The notes beneath the pieces were generated by a model that was not told the origin of the DNA, ran no database searches, and worked only from the letters and a program-made list of their open reading frames with translations. A stretch of 64,000 nucleotides of DNA, taken from Aeromicrobium panaciterrae. Lineage in GTDB: Bacteria; Actinomycetota; Actinomycetes; Propionibacteriales; Nocardioidaceae. This document shows positions 7,838 through 16,904 of this stretch, in pieces (position 1 is the first letter of the stretch; each line of letters opens with the position of its first letter). A program made the position numbers and the translations under genes. The stretch spans positions 682,001-746,000 of the forward strand of contig NZ_JAVDWH010000001.1 of assembly GCF_031457275.1 (NCBI RefSeq). Direction: 5' to 3'.

Positions 7838-8691
7838 CGGATCGCCCGCGCCTTCTCGGCTTCGGGCAGAACCTTGTTGGCAACCTTGTTGAAGATGCGC
7901 ATCGCCAGGGAGTAGCCCGGCGGGAAGGCGCGCTGCAGCGTGAAGGCCAGGAAGATGTCGGGCGACGTGTAGACCATGTAGCGGTTGCGCTTCACGCCCC
8001 GCAGGATCGCCCGGGCAGCATGGTTGGGCGTCACCGCACGTTTCTTGAAATGCGCCTGTGCCTTCTTGAATGCCTTGCCGGCCTTGTCGACGCCGGCAAC
8101 CTCGATCGTCTCGGTCAGTCCTGTGTCGACGCCGCCTGGGCAGACCAGGCTGACCCGGATGCCATGACGTCGTAGATCGAAGCGCAGTACCTCGGAGACG
8201 CCGCGCAGGCCGAATTTGCTGGCCGAGTACGCCGCGTGCCACGGCATACCAATGAGTCCGGCAGCTGACGAGACGTTGACCAGGTGGCCGCCTCGACCGG
8301 CATCGACCATTGCAGGCACGAAGGCCTCGATGATGTGGATCGGGCCCATCAGGTTGACCTCGACCATGCTGCGCCAGTGCTTGTGCTCGAGCGCGGAGAC
8401 AGTGCCCCAGGCCGAGATGCCGGCGACATTCATGACGACATCGACTGAACCGTGGGCGTCATGGACTTCCTGGGCGAATGCCATCACGGCGTCGACGTCG
8501 GTGATGTCGAGCGACTTCGCATACGCGACGTCTCCGCCAGCGGCCTTGATCGTCGCGATGGTCTCGTCGAGGGGGTTGATGTCGGTCAGCACGACTCGCG
8601 CGCCACGCTCGGCGGCGACCTCAGCGGTCGCACGGCCGATACCGCTGGCTGCGCCGGTGACGAGCACGAGCTTGCCGGAGATGTCAGTCAT
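7834..8691 (-). CDS. SDR family oxidoreductase
   Basis: 285-aa classical SDR with TGAASGIG at about residues 12-19, NVAG, and the catalytic YSASK around residue 155. The long C-terminal tail (about 40 residues beyond the Rossmann core, with a hydrophobic AFTLQRAFPPGY segment) is typical of SDRs acting on membrane lipids or steroids. It heads a two-gene unit with the CMD-family gene. Substrate unknown. Confidence 0.85.
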   Translation of the reverse strand: MTDISGKLVLVTGAASGIGRATAEVAAERGARVVLTDINPLDETIATIKAAGGDVAYAKSLDITDVDAVMAFAQEVHDAHGSVDVVMNVAGISAWGTVSALEHKHWRSMVEVNLMGPIHIIEAFVPAMVDAGRGGHLVNVSSAAGLIGMPWHAAYSASKFGLRGVSEVLRFDLRRHGIRVSLVCPGGVDTGLTETIEVAGVDKAGKAFKKAQAHFKKRAVTPNHAARAILRGVKRNRYMVYTSPDIFLAFTLQRAFPPGYSLAMRIFNKVANKVLPEAEKARAIR

Positions 8692-8785
8692 GGCTCGATC
8701 CTAAAGGAGATTCACCCAGAAGTCGTACGTATGTCCCAGTTTGCTATGGGACACCAGGCACACGGCCGCTCGACCCGGCCCTGGC

Positions 8786-8827
8786 TACAAAAACATGCGG
8801 GCCACGACGTTGTGTCGTGACCCGCAT
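8786..8827 (-). terminator. intrinsic terminator after tRNA-Phe
   Basis: ATGCGGGCCACGAC (8795-8808) pairs with GTCGTGACCCGCAT (8814-8827), a 14-bp stem with one mismatch. On the minus strand it is followed by GTTTTTG. It ends the tRNA-Asp/tRNA-Phe transcription unit. Confidence 0.8.
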
Positions 8828-8852
8828 TCGGAGCCTGTGGCCCGCTGTTTTG

Positions 8853-8926
8853 TGGCCAGGGCCGGGGTCGAACCGGCGACCCTCCGCTTTTCAGGCGGAT
8901 GCTCGTACCAACTGAGCTACCTGGCC
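8853..8926 (-). tRNA. tRNA-Phe (GAA)
   Basis: Full cloverleaf of 74 nt with acceptor GGCCAGG/CCTGGCC, anticodon loop CTGAAAA and T-loop TTCGACC. It is a chromosomal copy, useful for comparison with the divergent array tRNA-Phe at 25518. Confidence 0.97.
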
Positions 8927-9013
8927 GTGCCTTCCCCCGTAACGGCGGAGAGGGCGACGATCACCTTATCGCACTGACTTGACCCGTCAGAAATCGGATT
9001 GGGGCAAGAAAAA

Positions 9014-9039
9014 CCCCGCATCTGGCATCAGATGCGGGG
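9014..9039 (-). terminator. intrinsic terminator after tRNA-Asp
   Basis: Perfect 11-bp stem CCCCGCATCTG/CAGATGCGGGG with a GCAT loop, followed on the minus strand by TTTTTCTT. A textbook rho-independent terminator between the two tRNAs. Confidence 0.88.
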
Positions 9040-9052
9040 AGCTTCAAGGTGG

Positions 9053-9126
9053 CGACCCCGACCGGACTCGAACCGGCGACCTCCGCCGTGACAGGGCGGC
9101 GCGCTAACCAACTGCGCCACGGGGCC
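9053..9126 (-). tRNA. tRNA-Asp (GTC)
   Basis: 74-nt cloverleaf with acceptor GGCCCCG/CGGGGTC, anticodon loop CTGTCAC, discriminator G and an encoded CCA (9050-9052). Chromosomal copy for comparison with the array tRNA-Asp. Confidence 0.97.
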
Positions 9127-9302
9127 TCGTGGCAACTCCGCGAAGGAGCAGACGCAACTGTAACGCACCGGCGGTCGACGAAACAAAACGGGTTGGTGTC
9201 CCGTTGAAGGCCTGCCGTTACCTCATCACGACCACTTTTGTCGCAGACGTCCGAAGGGTGAACCGTTCCCACAGCACAGGCGGAAATGGCTTGTATGAAG
9301 GC

Positions 9303-9812
9303 ATGACCGCACACGCCATTCCGTCCCCACTCTCACTTGCGCAGCTGGTGGAGTGGACGAGCTGTGTGGCTGAGGATGTTCGTGCCGGCCACTATGCCGT
9401 CGAGGCGGACGCCGACGAGCGGTGGCACGCACGCCTGCACCGCGACGACCAGATCGACATCTGGTTGATCAGCTGGACGACGGACCAAGGCACCCAACTG
9501 CACGACCACGGCGGCTCCTCGGGCGCCTTCACGGTCGTCAGCGGTGAACTGAGCGAGACGATCTGGACTCCCGGCGTCGAGAAGCTGGCCGAGACGCCTC
9601 GAACCGAGGGCGACACCGTCGTCTTCGGTGAGCACTACGTGCACGACGTGCGGAACATCGCTGCCGAAACAGCCGTGAGCGTGCACGCGTACTCGCCGCC
9701 CCTCTCGCTGATGAACTACTACGACACTGAGGGCAGCCAGCTCATCAAGCTCGCCTCGGTCTGGACCGACGATCCCGAAGAGCCCGCCCCGACACTGCAC
9801 GCTGTGAAATGA
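9303..9812 (+). CDS. cysteine dioxygenase-like cupin
   Basis: 169-aa cupin of the type I cysteine dioxygenase family, which uses Fe(II) and O2 to oxidise cysteine or related thiols to sulfinates. Metal-ligand histidines are visible in QLHDHGGSSGAF and, after the beta-barrel turn, in YVHDVRN. ATG 9303 fits the family N-terminus; an in-frame start at 9129 would begin in the tRNA flank. A ribosome-binding site is poor (AAGG only one base away), so a leaderless start is possible. It overlaps the rhodanese gene by 4 nt. Confidence 0.8.
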   Translation: MTAHAIPSPLSLAQLVEWTSCVAEDVRAGHYAVEADADERWHARLHRDDQIDIWLISWTTDQGTQLHDHGGSSGAFTVVSGELSETIWTPGVEKLAETPRTEGDTVVFGEHYVHDVRNIAAETAVSVHAYSPPLSLMNYYDTEGSQLIKLASVWTDDPEEPAPTLHAVK

Positions 9813-10246
9813 CGGAGCGTGCCATGACGTATGCGTCCGTCGACGAACTTCTCGAAGCATCGCGTGCCTCAATCGAACGCCTCGAACCGCACGAGGCGTC
9901 CGAGCGCGTTGCCTCTGGAGCGCTGATCGTTGACATACGACCTGAGTGGCAACGGGAATCAGATGGAGAGATTCCTGGTTCTGTCGTAGTTGAACGCAAT
10001 CATCTGGAATGGCGTCTGCATCCCGAGTCAGGCGCGAGCCTGCCGTTCGCGCAGGCTGGTCAGGAGTGGATCGTGGTTTGCACCGAGGGCTACACCTCAT
10101 CGTTGGCGGCATCAGCGCTCACATCGCTGGGGCTTCCGGCGAGTGACATCGCAGGCGGCATCCACGCCTGGCGTGACGCCGGGCTGCCCGTTGTGGCTGG
10201 TCCGACGGCTGTCGAGCATGTCGTCGCGGCGCCAACCTCGCCCTGA
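9809..10246 (+). CDS. rhodanese-like sulfurtransferase
   Basis: 145-aa single rhodanese domain with the substrate Asp-Arg loop IVDIRPEWQRESDGEIPGS and the active-site loop VCTEGYTSS, Cys near residue 91. It starts within the stop of the CDO-like gene. The pair resembles sulfur-oxidation modules where a dioxygenase product is handled by a rhodanese (sulfane sulfur to thiosulfate). The exact thiol substrate is unknown. A C-terminal tail of about 20 residues is not part of the fold. Confidence 0.85.
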   Translation: MTERAMTYASVDELLEASRASIERLEPHEASERVASGALIVDIRPEWQRESDGEIPGSVVVERNHLEWRLHPESGASLPFAQAGQEWIVVCTEGYTSSLAASALTSLGLPASDIAGGIHAWRDAGLPVVAGPTAVEHVVAAPTSP

Positions 10247-10357
10247 GATGACTGCCCATTCGCATTGCCGACTGACCAGACACGGGCAAGACTGTCCCGA
10301 GTCTGTTGATTGCCTACCAACGCCCCTGCCCACACTGTGCGTAACGCGGAGGACCGC

Positions 10358-11170
10358 ATGATCGAATACCGCTCCATCAGCAAGACGTTCGCTGACGGGA
10401 CGGAAGCGGTGAGCGACTTCAGCCTCGTTCTCCCTTCGCAGACCACGACCGTGTTCGTTGGCTCGTCCGGATGTGGCAAGACAACACTCCTTCGCATGGT
10501 CAACCGGATGGTTGAGCCGTCCGCAGGTCAGGTGCTGATCGACGACGTCGACATCGCGACCCGCAACCGCGTCCAGCTGCGCCGCAGCATCGGATACGTG
10601 ATGCAGCACGCCGGCCTGCTCCCACATCGCAAGGTCATCGACAACGTCGGCGCAGTGCTGCGTCTCAATGGCGTCGACAAGAAGGAAGCGCGAGAGCGTT
10701 CGTACGCGGTGCTCGAGACAGTTGGCCTCGATGCGTCGGTCGCGACGAAGTACCCGACGCAGCTCTCCGGAGGTCAGCAGCAGCGCGTAGGTGTTGCTCG
10801 CGGTCTCGTGACCGATCCCAACATCCTGCTGATGGACGAGCCGTTCGGTGCCGTCGATCCGATCGTCCGCGACGAGCTGCAGCAGGAGCTCCTTCGGCTT
10901 CAGCGTGAGCTCGACAAGACGATCGTCTTCGTCACGCACGACATCGATGAAGCCTTCTTGCTTGGCGACCAGGTCGTCATCCTCAAGACGGGCGGCCACA
11001 TCGCGCAGGTTGGTTCGCCCGCCGAAATCCTTGCCGAGCCAGCCAACGATTTCGTACGGAGCTTCGTGGGTCTCGACAAGGGGCACCGCAAACTGCACGT
11101 CGAGGACCGCGACGGCACGAGCATCGTCGTGGACGAGACGGGCAAAGTCACCGGAGTGCTCAACCCATGA
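10358..11170 (+). CDS. glycine betaine/choline ABC importer, ATP-binding subunit
   Basis: 270-aa ABC ATPase of the osmoprotectant (OpuCA/ProV-like) class. Walker A GSSGCGKTT, signature LSGGQQQR, Walker B ILLMDEPFGAVDP, and H-loop THD are all intact. It lacks the C-terminal CBS pair of OpuCA, so it is a short form. ATG 10358 has GGAGGA seven bases upstream. It is first of four overlapping genes with two permeases and a binding protein; uptake of compatible solutes is the expected role. Confidence 0.9.
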   Translation: MIEYRSISKTFADGTEAVSDFSLVLPSQTTTVFVGSSGCGKTTLLRMVNRMVEPSAGQVLIDDVDIATRNRVQLRRSIGYVMQHAGLLPHRKVIDNVGAVLRLNGVDKKEARERSYAVLETVGLDASVATKYPTQLSGGQQQRVGVARGLVTDPNILLMDEPFGAVDPIVRDELQQELLRLQRELDKTIVFVTHDIDEAFLLGDQVVILKTGGHIAQVGSPAEILAEPANDFVRSFVGLDKGHRKLHVEDRDGTSIVVDETGKVTGVLNP

Positions 11171-11853
11171 AGTGGCTCAACGCCAACTGGGACAAGGTCA
11201 TCGACCTGCTACTCGACCACCTGTGGTTGAGCGGCTTGCCGATCCTGCTCGGGTTCCTCATCGCATTGCCGATCGGCTGGTACGCCAATCGGCACCGCAG
11301 GCTCCGGGGCTTCATACTCAGCGTCAGCGGAATCCTCTACACCATCCCGTCGCTGGCGTTCTTCCTGATTTTGCCCAGCATCATTGGCACCGGCTTTTTG
11401 GATCCGATCAACGTCGTCGTGGCACTGACGGTCTATGCCGTCGCGATCATGGTGCGGTCATCGGCAGACGCGTTCGAGTCGGTGGCACCGGCGGTGCTTG
11501 ATGCCGCAACGGCGTCGGGATTCTCGGCTGTGGGCAGGGCCTTCCGCGTCGAGCTTCCGCTGGCCGGTCCCGTCCTGCTCGCGGGTCTGCGTGTAGTCGC
11601 GGTGAGCACCGTGAGCCTTGTGAGCGTCGGGGCCTTGATCGGCGTCAGCAATCTCGGCTCGTTGTTCACCGAGGGCTACCGCACAGACAACAACCCTGAG
11701 ATCTTGACCGGGGTCGTCGGGATCGTCGCCGTTGCACTCTTGTTCGACGCGCTGCTCGTGTTGGCCGGACGACTGTTGATGCCATGGGTGCGAGCCGCTC
11801 GGACTCCCACCCGCGCCCCGATCTCGGTGCGCTTGCGGAGTGGTCGCGCATGA
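11167..11853 (+). CDS. osmoprotectant ABC transporter permease 1
   Basis: 228-aa inner-membrane permease with about five to six transmembrane helices. The EAA-type cytoplasmic loop (FESVAPAVLDAATASGFSAVGRAFRVELPLAGP) contacts the ATPase. ATG overlaps the ATPase stop (ATGA), and its own stop overlaps the second permease. Two separate permeases are the OpuC (OpuCB/OpuCD) arrangement rather than the single OpuAB type. Confidence 0.9.
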   Translation: MKWLNANWDKVIDLLLDHLWLSGLPILLGFLIALPIGWYANRHRRLRGFILSVSGILYTIPSLAFFLILPSIIGTGFLDPINVVVALTVYAVAIMVRSSADAFESVAPAVLDAATASGFSAVGRAFRVELPLAGPVLLAGLRVVAVSTVSLVSVGALIGVSNLGSLFTEGYRTDNNPEILTGVVGIVAVALLFDALLVLAGRLLMPWVRAARTPTRAPISVRLRSGRA

Positions 11854-12530
11854 GCGTTGTCAACGACACGATCGACTGGTTCTCGGACTCCGCGCACTGG
11901 TCGGGCGAAGACGGTGTTCCGCACCGTCTGGTTCAGCATCTCGGCTACACCGGACTCACCGTCGTCATCGCCGCGGCGATCGCAATTCCGATCGGTCTGT
12001 GGATCGGTCACACCGGACGCTTGCGCGGTCTCGCCGTCGTCTCTTCGGGTGTGCTCAGGGCCTTGCCGACGCTGGGTGTCCTGACGTACGCGTCGCTGTT
12101 CACCGGGATCGGCATCAAGGCGGCGATCTTCACGCTCGTGCTCCTCGCGATCCCACCTTTGCTCGCTGGCGCTTATGCAGGACTTGAGTCGGTGGATCGC
12201 CAGACGATCGACGCTGCCCGCGCGATCGGGATGACCGAGTGGCAAGTGCTCACCAAGGTCGAGGCGCCATTGGCCCTCCCTTTGATCGTCGGCGGCTTCC
12301 GCTCGGCCACGCTCCAGGTCGTCGCCACGGCGACGGTTGCCGCGTTCGTCCCCGGTCCTGGCGGACTCGGCCGCTACTTGATCGACGGCCTTGCCCTTTC
12401 CGACTACCCACGCGTTGTCGCAGGCTCTGTCGTGGTCATCGTTCTCGCGCTGATACTCGACGGAATCTTCGTCCTGATCCAGCGTGCCGTGCTCGGCTCC
12501 CGCCCAGCTCTCAGTCCCACCTCTGCTTAA
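11850..12530 (+). CDS. osmoprotectant ABC transporter permease 2
   Basis: 226-aa second permease subunit, with EAA loop AGLESVDRQTIDAARAIGMTEWQVLTKVEAPLALP and about six hydrophobic helices. ATG 11850 overlaps the first permease stop by 4 nt; an in-frame start at 11784 would lie inside that gene. It should form a heterodimer with the 11167 product. Confidence 0.9.
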   Translation: MSVVNDTIDWFSDSAHWSGEDGVPHRLVQHLGYTGLTVVIAAAIAIPIGLWIGHTGRLRGLAVVSSGVLRALPTLGVLTYASLFTGIGIKAAIFTLVLLAIPPLLAGAYAGLESVDRQTIDAARAIGMTEWQVLTKVEAPLALPLIVGGFRSATLQVVATATVAAFVPGPGGLGRYLIDGLALSDYPRVVAGSVVVIVLALILDGIFVLIQRAVLGSRPALSPTSA

Positions 12531-12553
12531 CCCAACCCCCACCAAGGAGAAAA

Positions 12554-13459
12554 ATGTCCATCAAGAAACTCACCGTTGGCGCTGCAGTCGCTGCTCTGGG
12601 TCTTTCGCTTGCCGCGTGTGGCAGCGATCCGACCGACGGCGACAAGGCTGCGTCCGACTCGATCACGATCGGATCGGCGGCGTTCCCCGAGAACGAGATC
12701 ATCGCTGAGATCTATGCGCAGGGTCTCGAGGCCAAGGGCATCAAGGTCACCAAGAAGCTCAACATCGGCGCCCGCGAGGCGTACATTCCGGCGCTCAAGA
12801 ATGGCGAGATCGACTTGCTGCCTGAGTACTCCGGCAACCTGCTGTCCTACCTTGACCCCAAGGCGACTGCGACGTCGGAAGAAGACATCGAAGATGCTCT
12901 CGACGATGCCCTCCCCGACAACCTCGAGGTGCTTGACGCTGCGAAGGCAGAAGACAAGGACTCGCTCAATGTCACGCCCGAGTTCGCATCAGAGAACAGC
13001 GTGAAGACGATCGCTGACCTCAAGAATGTGAAGGGTCTGACGCTCGGCGCCAATCCGGAGTTCAAGGAGCGCGCTTACGGCATCCCCGGACTCGAAAAGG
13101 TCTACGGAATCACGGGCATCAAGTTCGTCCCGATCGGTGACGGCGGCGGTCCCAAGACGCTGAAGTCGCTGCTCGATGGTGACATCGATGTGGCTGACAT
13201 CTACTCGACGACTCCGTCGATCCTCGCCAACAAGCTCGTGACCCTCGAGGATCCCGAGAACCTCATCGCCGCTCAGCAGGTCATCCCGCTGATCAACGAT
13301 GACAAGGCAACGGACACGGTCGAGGACGTCCTGGACGCCATCTCGGCACAGCTCACCACTGCTGATCTGCTCGACCTCAACAGCAAGAACCAGGGCCCCG
13401 ACAAGACGGCTCCCGCGGTTCTCGCCAAGGAATGGCTGACGGCAAAGGGCCTGATCTAA
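12554..13459 (+). CDS. glycine betaine/choline-binding lipoprotein
   Basis: 301-aa substrate-binding lipoprotein. The signal peptide ends in the lipobox LAAC near residue 23, anchoring it outside the membrane. The mature part (ITIGSAAFPENEIIAEIYAQ) is typical of OpuAC/ProX family solute-binding proteins for quaternary amines. ATG 12554 has AAGGAGA nine bases upstream. It is last in the importer operon and is followed by a long hairpin. Confidence 0.9.
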   Translation: MSIKKLTVGAAVAALGLSLAACGSDPTDGDKAASDSITIGSAAFPENEIIAEIYAQGLEAKGIKVTKKLNIGAREAYIPALKNGEIDLLPEYSGNLLSYLDPKATATSEEDIEDALDDALPDNLEVLDAAKAEDKDSLNVTPEFASENSVKTIADLKNVKGLTLGANPEFKERAYGIPGLEKVYGITGIKFVPIGDGGGPKTLKSLLDGDIDVADIYSTTPSILANKLVTLEDPENLIAAQQVIPLINDDKATDTVEDVLDAISAQLTTADLLDLNSKNQGPDKTAPAVLAKEWLTAKGLI

Positions 13460-13468
13460 GGCTCACAT

Positions 13469-13519
13469 CACGAACGGCCCGACCACAGCATGTATCTGGC
13501 TCGTGTCGGGCCGTTCGTG
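13469..13519. terminator. bidirectional hairpin terminator candidate
   Basis: CACGAACGGCCCGAC (13469-13483) and GTCGGGCCGTTCGTG (13505-13519) form a perfect 15-bp stem with a 21-nt loop between the convergent importer and MMPL genes. No strong U-tract on either side, common in actinobacteria. Confidence 0.7.
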
Positions 13520-13529
13520 CGTTCCAGAA

Positions 13530-15659
13530 CTAGACCTTCACGGGCTCGAGCTCATCCGGCTCGCCCTCGGAGAGGCCGATGCGGTCGTGCAGCTTGCGCA
13601 GCGGTTTCGGTGCCCACCAGTTGCGCTTGCCGAGCAGGGCCATCAGCGATGGAACCAACATCGCGCGGACAATGGTTGCGTCGATCAGGACTGCCGCAGC
13701 CGTACCGATACCGAGCTGCTTGATGAAGATGATCTCCGACGTCGCGAACGAGCCGAGAGCGACGGCGAACAGCAGCGCCGCCGCGGTGACGATGCGACCC
13801 GTACGTTGCAGGCCGAGTGCCACCGACTCGCGCTCTCCGGCACCGGCGTCGCGGGCTTCCTTGATACGCGTCAGCAGGAAAACCGCGTAGTCGGTGGAGA
13901 GGCCGAAGACGACCGCGAACAGGAACACCGGCTGCGTCGACTCGAGGGCGCCCTGACTTACGTAGTCGAGAGGTCCCTGGAATCGGCCTTCCTGAAAGAT
14001 CAGCACCAAGATGCCGAACGTCGCGGTGATGGTCAGGACGTTCATGATCAGAGCCTTGATCGGGAGCACGACCGATCCAGTCATCAGGAACAGGGTGATG
14101 AACGTGACGATGACGAGGATCAGCATCGCGAGCGGAACGCCAGCCTTGATCGCGTGTACCTGGTCGACCTGCTCTGCGGCTGCACCACCCACCAACACGG
14201 GCTCAGGCGCCTTGAGCTCTCGGATCTCGGTCACAAGGTCGAGCGACTTCTCGTCCATCGTCGGGAACTTCGAGCTGACGTCGATCTGCCAGGTGTCGCC
14301 ACCGCGGTAGCGGGGTTCACTGACGGCCGCTGCGCTGTCCAGTTCGCCCAGCTGGCTGGCGTACGCGGTGACTTCGGCAGTGTCTGACTCGGCGGCGGGC
14401 AAGGCGACGATGATCGGTAGGGACTCAGCGCCGACGAACTCGGTCCGCAGGGTCGTGTCGACCACGTGGGCCGACGCATCCTTCGGCAACACTGTCGCGT
14501 CGACGCCGGTGAACTTCACGCCGAGGAATGGTGATCCGAGCGCGAGCAGGATTGCCGTACCGGTCAGTGCGATCGCGATCGGGAAGCGCATGACGAACTT
14601 CGAAAGCTGGTACCAGAAGCCGTGCTTCTCGGCCGCGATCTCGGCAGCCTGTGCACGCTGCCAACGCTTGGGAGAGCCGGCGTTGACGCGGTGCTGCAGC
14701 ACGGCGAACAGAGCGGGAAGCACGATGACTGACACAGCTGCGGCCATGAGCGCGACGATCGATACGCCGATGCCCATCGAGTAGAGGAAGCGCAGAGGGA
14801 ACACCAGCAGTGCGAGTCCGGCGCCGGCGACGGTGACCGCCGAGAACACGACGGTACGACCTGCAGTGGCGATCGTACGGCGGATCGCCTCAGGTCCGGG
14901 CCCCGTACGTACGAGCTCTTCTCGATAGCGCGAGACGAGGAACAACGAATAGTCGATCGCGAGACCGAGTCCGAGACCGGTGATCAGGTTGAGCGCGAAG
15001 ATCGAGATGTCGACGAACTCGTTGATGCCGCGGACCACCAGCAGTGAGCCAACGATCGTGATGCCGCCGACAAGGAGGGGCAGGAGTGCGGCGACAGCGG
15101 ATCGGAACACCCACAGTGACACCAGGAACAGCAGTGGGAAGGCGATCAGCTCGGCCTTGACCAGATCGCTTTCGACCTGCTCATTGACCTGCTGGTAGGC
15201 CGGACCGAATCCGCCGATCGTGACGCCATCGACCTCGCCGAGTTCGTCGCGAAGGTGCTCGGTCGTGCTGTCGGGGTCGCCGTGCGACTTGTAGATCGCG
15301 ACGACATACGTCTTGCTGCCGTCCTTGGAGACGAACGCGGGACCGGAGTCGGGTCCGCCAGCGACTTGGGCGACGTTCTTCTCGGACTTCAGGATCGAGA
15401 GCGTTTCGTCGAGTGCCGCGGTGTCCTTGGCGGGCATGACGGCGATGAGGTCCGGTGATGCCATCTCGCCTGAGGCCTTCTCGATCCGTTCGAGCGCCTT
15501 CGCGCTCTCGGCGCCGGTGTCGGAGAACGAGTCGTTGTCGCTGTTGAGCAGCGAGGCGACTGGGCCGCCCAGCGCTCCGGCAACAGCGAAGAAGAGCACG
15601 GTGATGGCGAGTACCCGTCGTGGATACGTGTTGGCGAGACGAGCGAGTGCAGCAAACAT
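13530..15659 (-). CDS. MMPL family RND-type transporter
   Basis: 709-aa membrane exporter of the MMPL family, proton-driven pumps of lipids or drugs in actinobacteria. Two repeats are seen, each with one N-terminal helix, a large extracytoplasmic domain and five helices. The motif GLGLAIDYSLFLVSRYREE and its partner GLSTDYAVFLLTRIKEA contain the Asp-Tyr pair used for proton relay. The TetR gene upstream ends in TGATG over its start, so translation is coupled and the TetR probably controls it. Confidence 0.9.
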   Translation of the reverse strand: MFAALARLANTYPRRVLAITVLFFAVAGALGGPVASLLNSDNDSFSDTGAESAKALERIEKASGEMASPDLIAVMPAKDTAALDETLSILKSEKNVAQVAGGPDSGPAFVSKDGSKTYVVAIYKSHGDPDSTTEHLRDELGEVDGVTIGGFGPAYQQVNEQVESDLVKAELIAFPLLFLVSLWVFRSAVAALLPLLVGGITIVGSLLVVRGINEFVDISIFALNLITGLGLGLAIDYSLFLVSRYREELVRTGPGPEAIRRTIATAGRTVVFSAVTVAGAGLALLVFPLRFLYSMGIGVSIVALMAAAVSVIVLPALFAVLQHRVNAGSPKRWQRAQAAEIAAEKHGFWYQLSKFVMRFPIAIALTGTAILLALGSPFLGVKFTGVDATVLPKDASAHVVDTTLRTEFVGAESLPIIVALPAAESDTAEVTAYASQLGELDSAAAVSEPRYRGGDTWQIDVSSKFPTMDEKSLDLVTEIRELKAPEPVLVGGAAAEQVDQVHAIKAGVPLAMLILVIVTFITLFLMTGSVVLPIKALIMNVLTITATFGILVLIFQEGRFQGPLDYVSQGALESTQPVFLFAVVFGLSTDYAVFLLTRIKEARDAGAGERESVALGLQRTGRIVTAAALLFAVALGSFATSEIIFIKQLGIGTAAAVLIDATIVRAMLVPSLMALLGKRNWWAPKPLRKLHDRIGLSEGEPDELEPVKV

Positions 15660-16198
15660 CAGTACTCCTTTACTACGGCGAGGGGGTCGCCGAACAGGTC
15701 TGTCAGGTCGAGTGAGGCAAGAACGGTGAGCAACATTCCGTGACCCATGAAGTCGCGGACTTCGTCAGCAGTGGCACCGCTCAACTCAGCGATGTCTTCC
15801 CAGATCTCGCGGTACGTGCGTTGGGCGACGTCCTTGATGGCCGGGTCGGATGCGGCTGCCCAGGTGTGAAGCTGGCAGCGCAGGGAGTTGACGTCTTCGT
15901 TCATGAAGCCGAGGTACGCCAGCGCCATTGCCTCGAGTGGGGAGGTTTCGGGGTCGCGCTGGTCGACAGCGTCACGGAAGGCTTGGCGCAGCTTTGCGGT
16001 GTGGTGCTCGATCACGGCGGCCATCAGGTCGTTCTTGGTTCCGAACAGCCGGAAGATGTACGGCTGGGAGACTCCGGCCCGATCTGCGATGACCTCGACG
16101 GAGGTGGCGTGCATACCTGCGCGGCCGTACTCCTCTTGAGCTGCCTCGAGGATCAGGATGCGGCGATCCGCTGCCTTCATACGCTTTCCGGTTGCCAT
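15659..16198 (-). CDS. TetR family regulator of the MMPL exporter
   Basis: 179-aa TetR protein with N-terminal HTH (MHATSVEVIADRAGVSQPYIFRLFGTKNDL, about residues 28-57). The C-terminal domain is helical and ends in a hydrophobic stretch. It overlaps the exporter gene by one base and is likely a drug- or lipid-sensing repressor of that unit. A partial palindrome (TTAGTGA-ccac-TCACAAA, 16205-16222) lies just upstream. Confidence 0.88.
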   Translation of the reverse strand: MATGKRMKAADRRILILEAAQEEYGRAGMHATSVEVIADRAGVSQPYIFRLFGTKNDLMAAVIEHHTAKLRQAFRDAVDQRDPETSPLEAMALAYLGFMNEDVNSLRCQLHTWAAASDPAIKDVAQRTYREIWEDIAELSGATADEVRDFMGHGMLLTVLASLDLTDLFGDPLAVVKEY

Positions 16199-16204
16199 GG
16201 AATT

Positions 16205-16222
16205 AAGTTAGTGACCACTCAC
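16205..16222. promoter_or_regulatory. possible TetR operator
   Basis: TTAGTGA-CCAC-TCACAAA, arms matching at 5 of 7 positions, sits directly before the TetR gene start. Weak but well placed. Confidence 0.3.
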
Positions 16223-16319
16223 AAACATGTCAAGAGTGTTCGATATGTGGGAATTCACCGGCGTCGAAGGCATCCACACGCCTACGATTCAGGCACTCCC
16301 ACCACATGCAAGGAACACC

Positions 16320-16904
16320 ATGCGTACTGCCAACCGGTCGCTTGTCCTCGTGCTCGCGTTCTTGGTCTCGGTCATCGCCGCCCCGGCCTACGCCTCCGAT
16401 GACTCGCCAGGCTTGCTCAACACTGTCGAGAAGACGGTGGATGCGGTCGCGTCACCGGCTCAGTCGCCCGCTGTCGCGCCGAAGGTCGCCGGCCCGGTTG
16501 GACAACTGAGTTCAGTCGTCGATTCGACTTTTGGCGGGCATACCTCGCTGAGCGATCTTCCGTTGGTCTCAGGTGTGGACCAGGCCCTCACCGGCGGCGC
16601 GGTTAGCCCGACGGATCCGGGGTCTGAAGGTGGCTCCGACGGCGACGACTCGCTCTCCGAGTCCTCGACCTCAGGCAATGAACAGGTGGTTGCATCTCGA
16701 CCGCTGACGTCCGTCTTGCAGCTCAACTCGTTCTCGGCGTCGGTCCCGGCAGCGGGTACGCCCTCTGCCGAGGGCGCTGAGCTCGGGGCGACATCGACAC
16801 TTCCCGATGGCGGAAGTCCACTCACGCTCGCCTGGCTGGTGCTTTGCGCAGTCCTGACAACAGCCGGCATGGCCGTCATCAGGAGAACGCGTGCGTCGGC
16901 CTAG
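16320..16904 (+). CDS. secreted surface protein with sorting-like C-terminus
   Basis: 194-aa protein with an N-terminal signal peptide (cleavage near APAYA/SDD), a low-complexity Gly/Ser/Asp-rich middle, and a C-terminus of LPDGGSP, one hydrophobic helix and RRTRASA. That layout is the classical cell-wall sorting architecture, but the motif is LPDGG rather than LPXTG or LAXTG, so covalent anchoring is uncertain. ATG 16320 has AAGGAA upstream. No domain recognised. Its stop overlaps the convergent gene (CTAG). Confidence 0.72.
   Translation: MRTANRSLVLVLAFLVSVIAAPAYASDDSPGLLNTVEKTVDAVASPAQSPAVAPKVAGPVGQLSSVVDSTFGGHTSLSDLPLVSGVDQALTGGAVSPTDPGSEGGSDGDDSLSESSTSGNEQVVASRPLTSVLQLNSFSASVPAAGTPSAEGAELGATSTLPDGGSPLTLAWLVLCAVLTTAGMAVIRRTRASA

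Noticed and set aside
7838..8242. N-terminal extension of the carboxymuconolactone decarboxylase-family gene
   Set aside because: It is an out-of-frame reading of the upstream SDR gene; the ATGA overlap at 7837 gives a family-length protein.
10288..10304. AGACT/AGTCT repeat before the osmoprotectant importer as an operator
   Set aside because: Only five paired bases and no second site; too weak to call.
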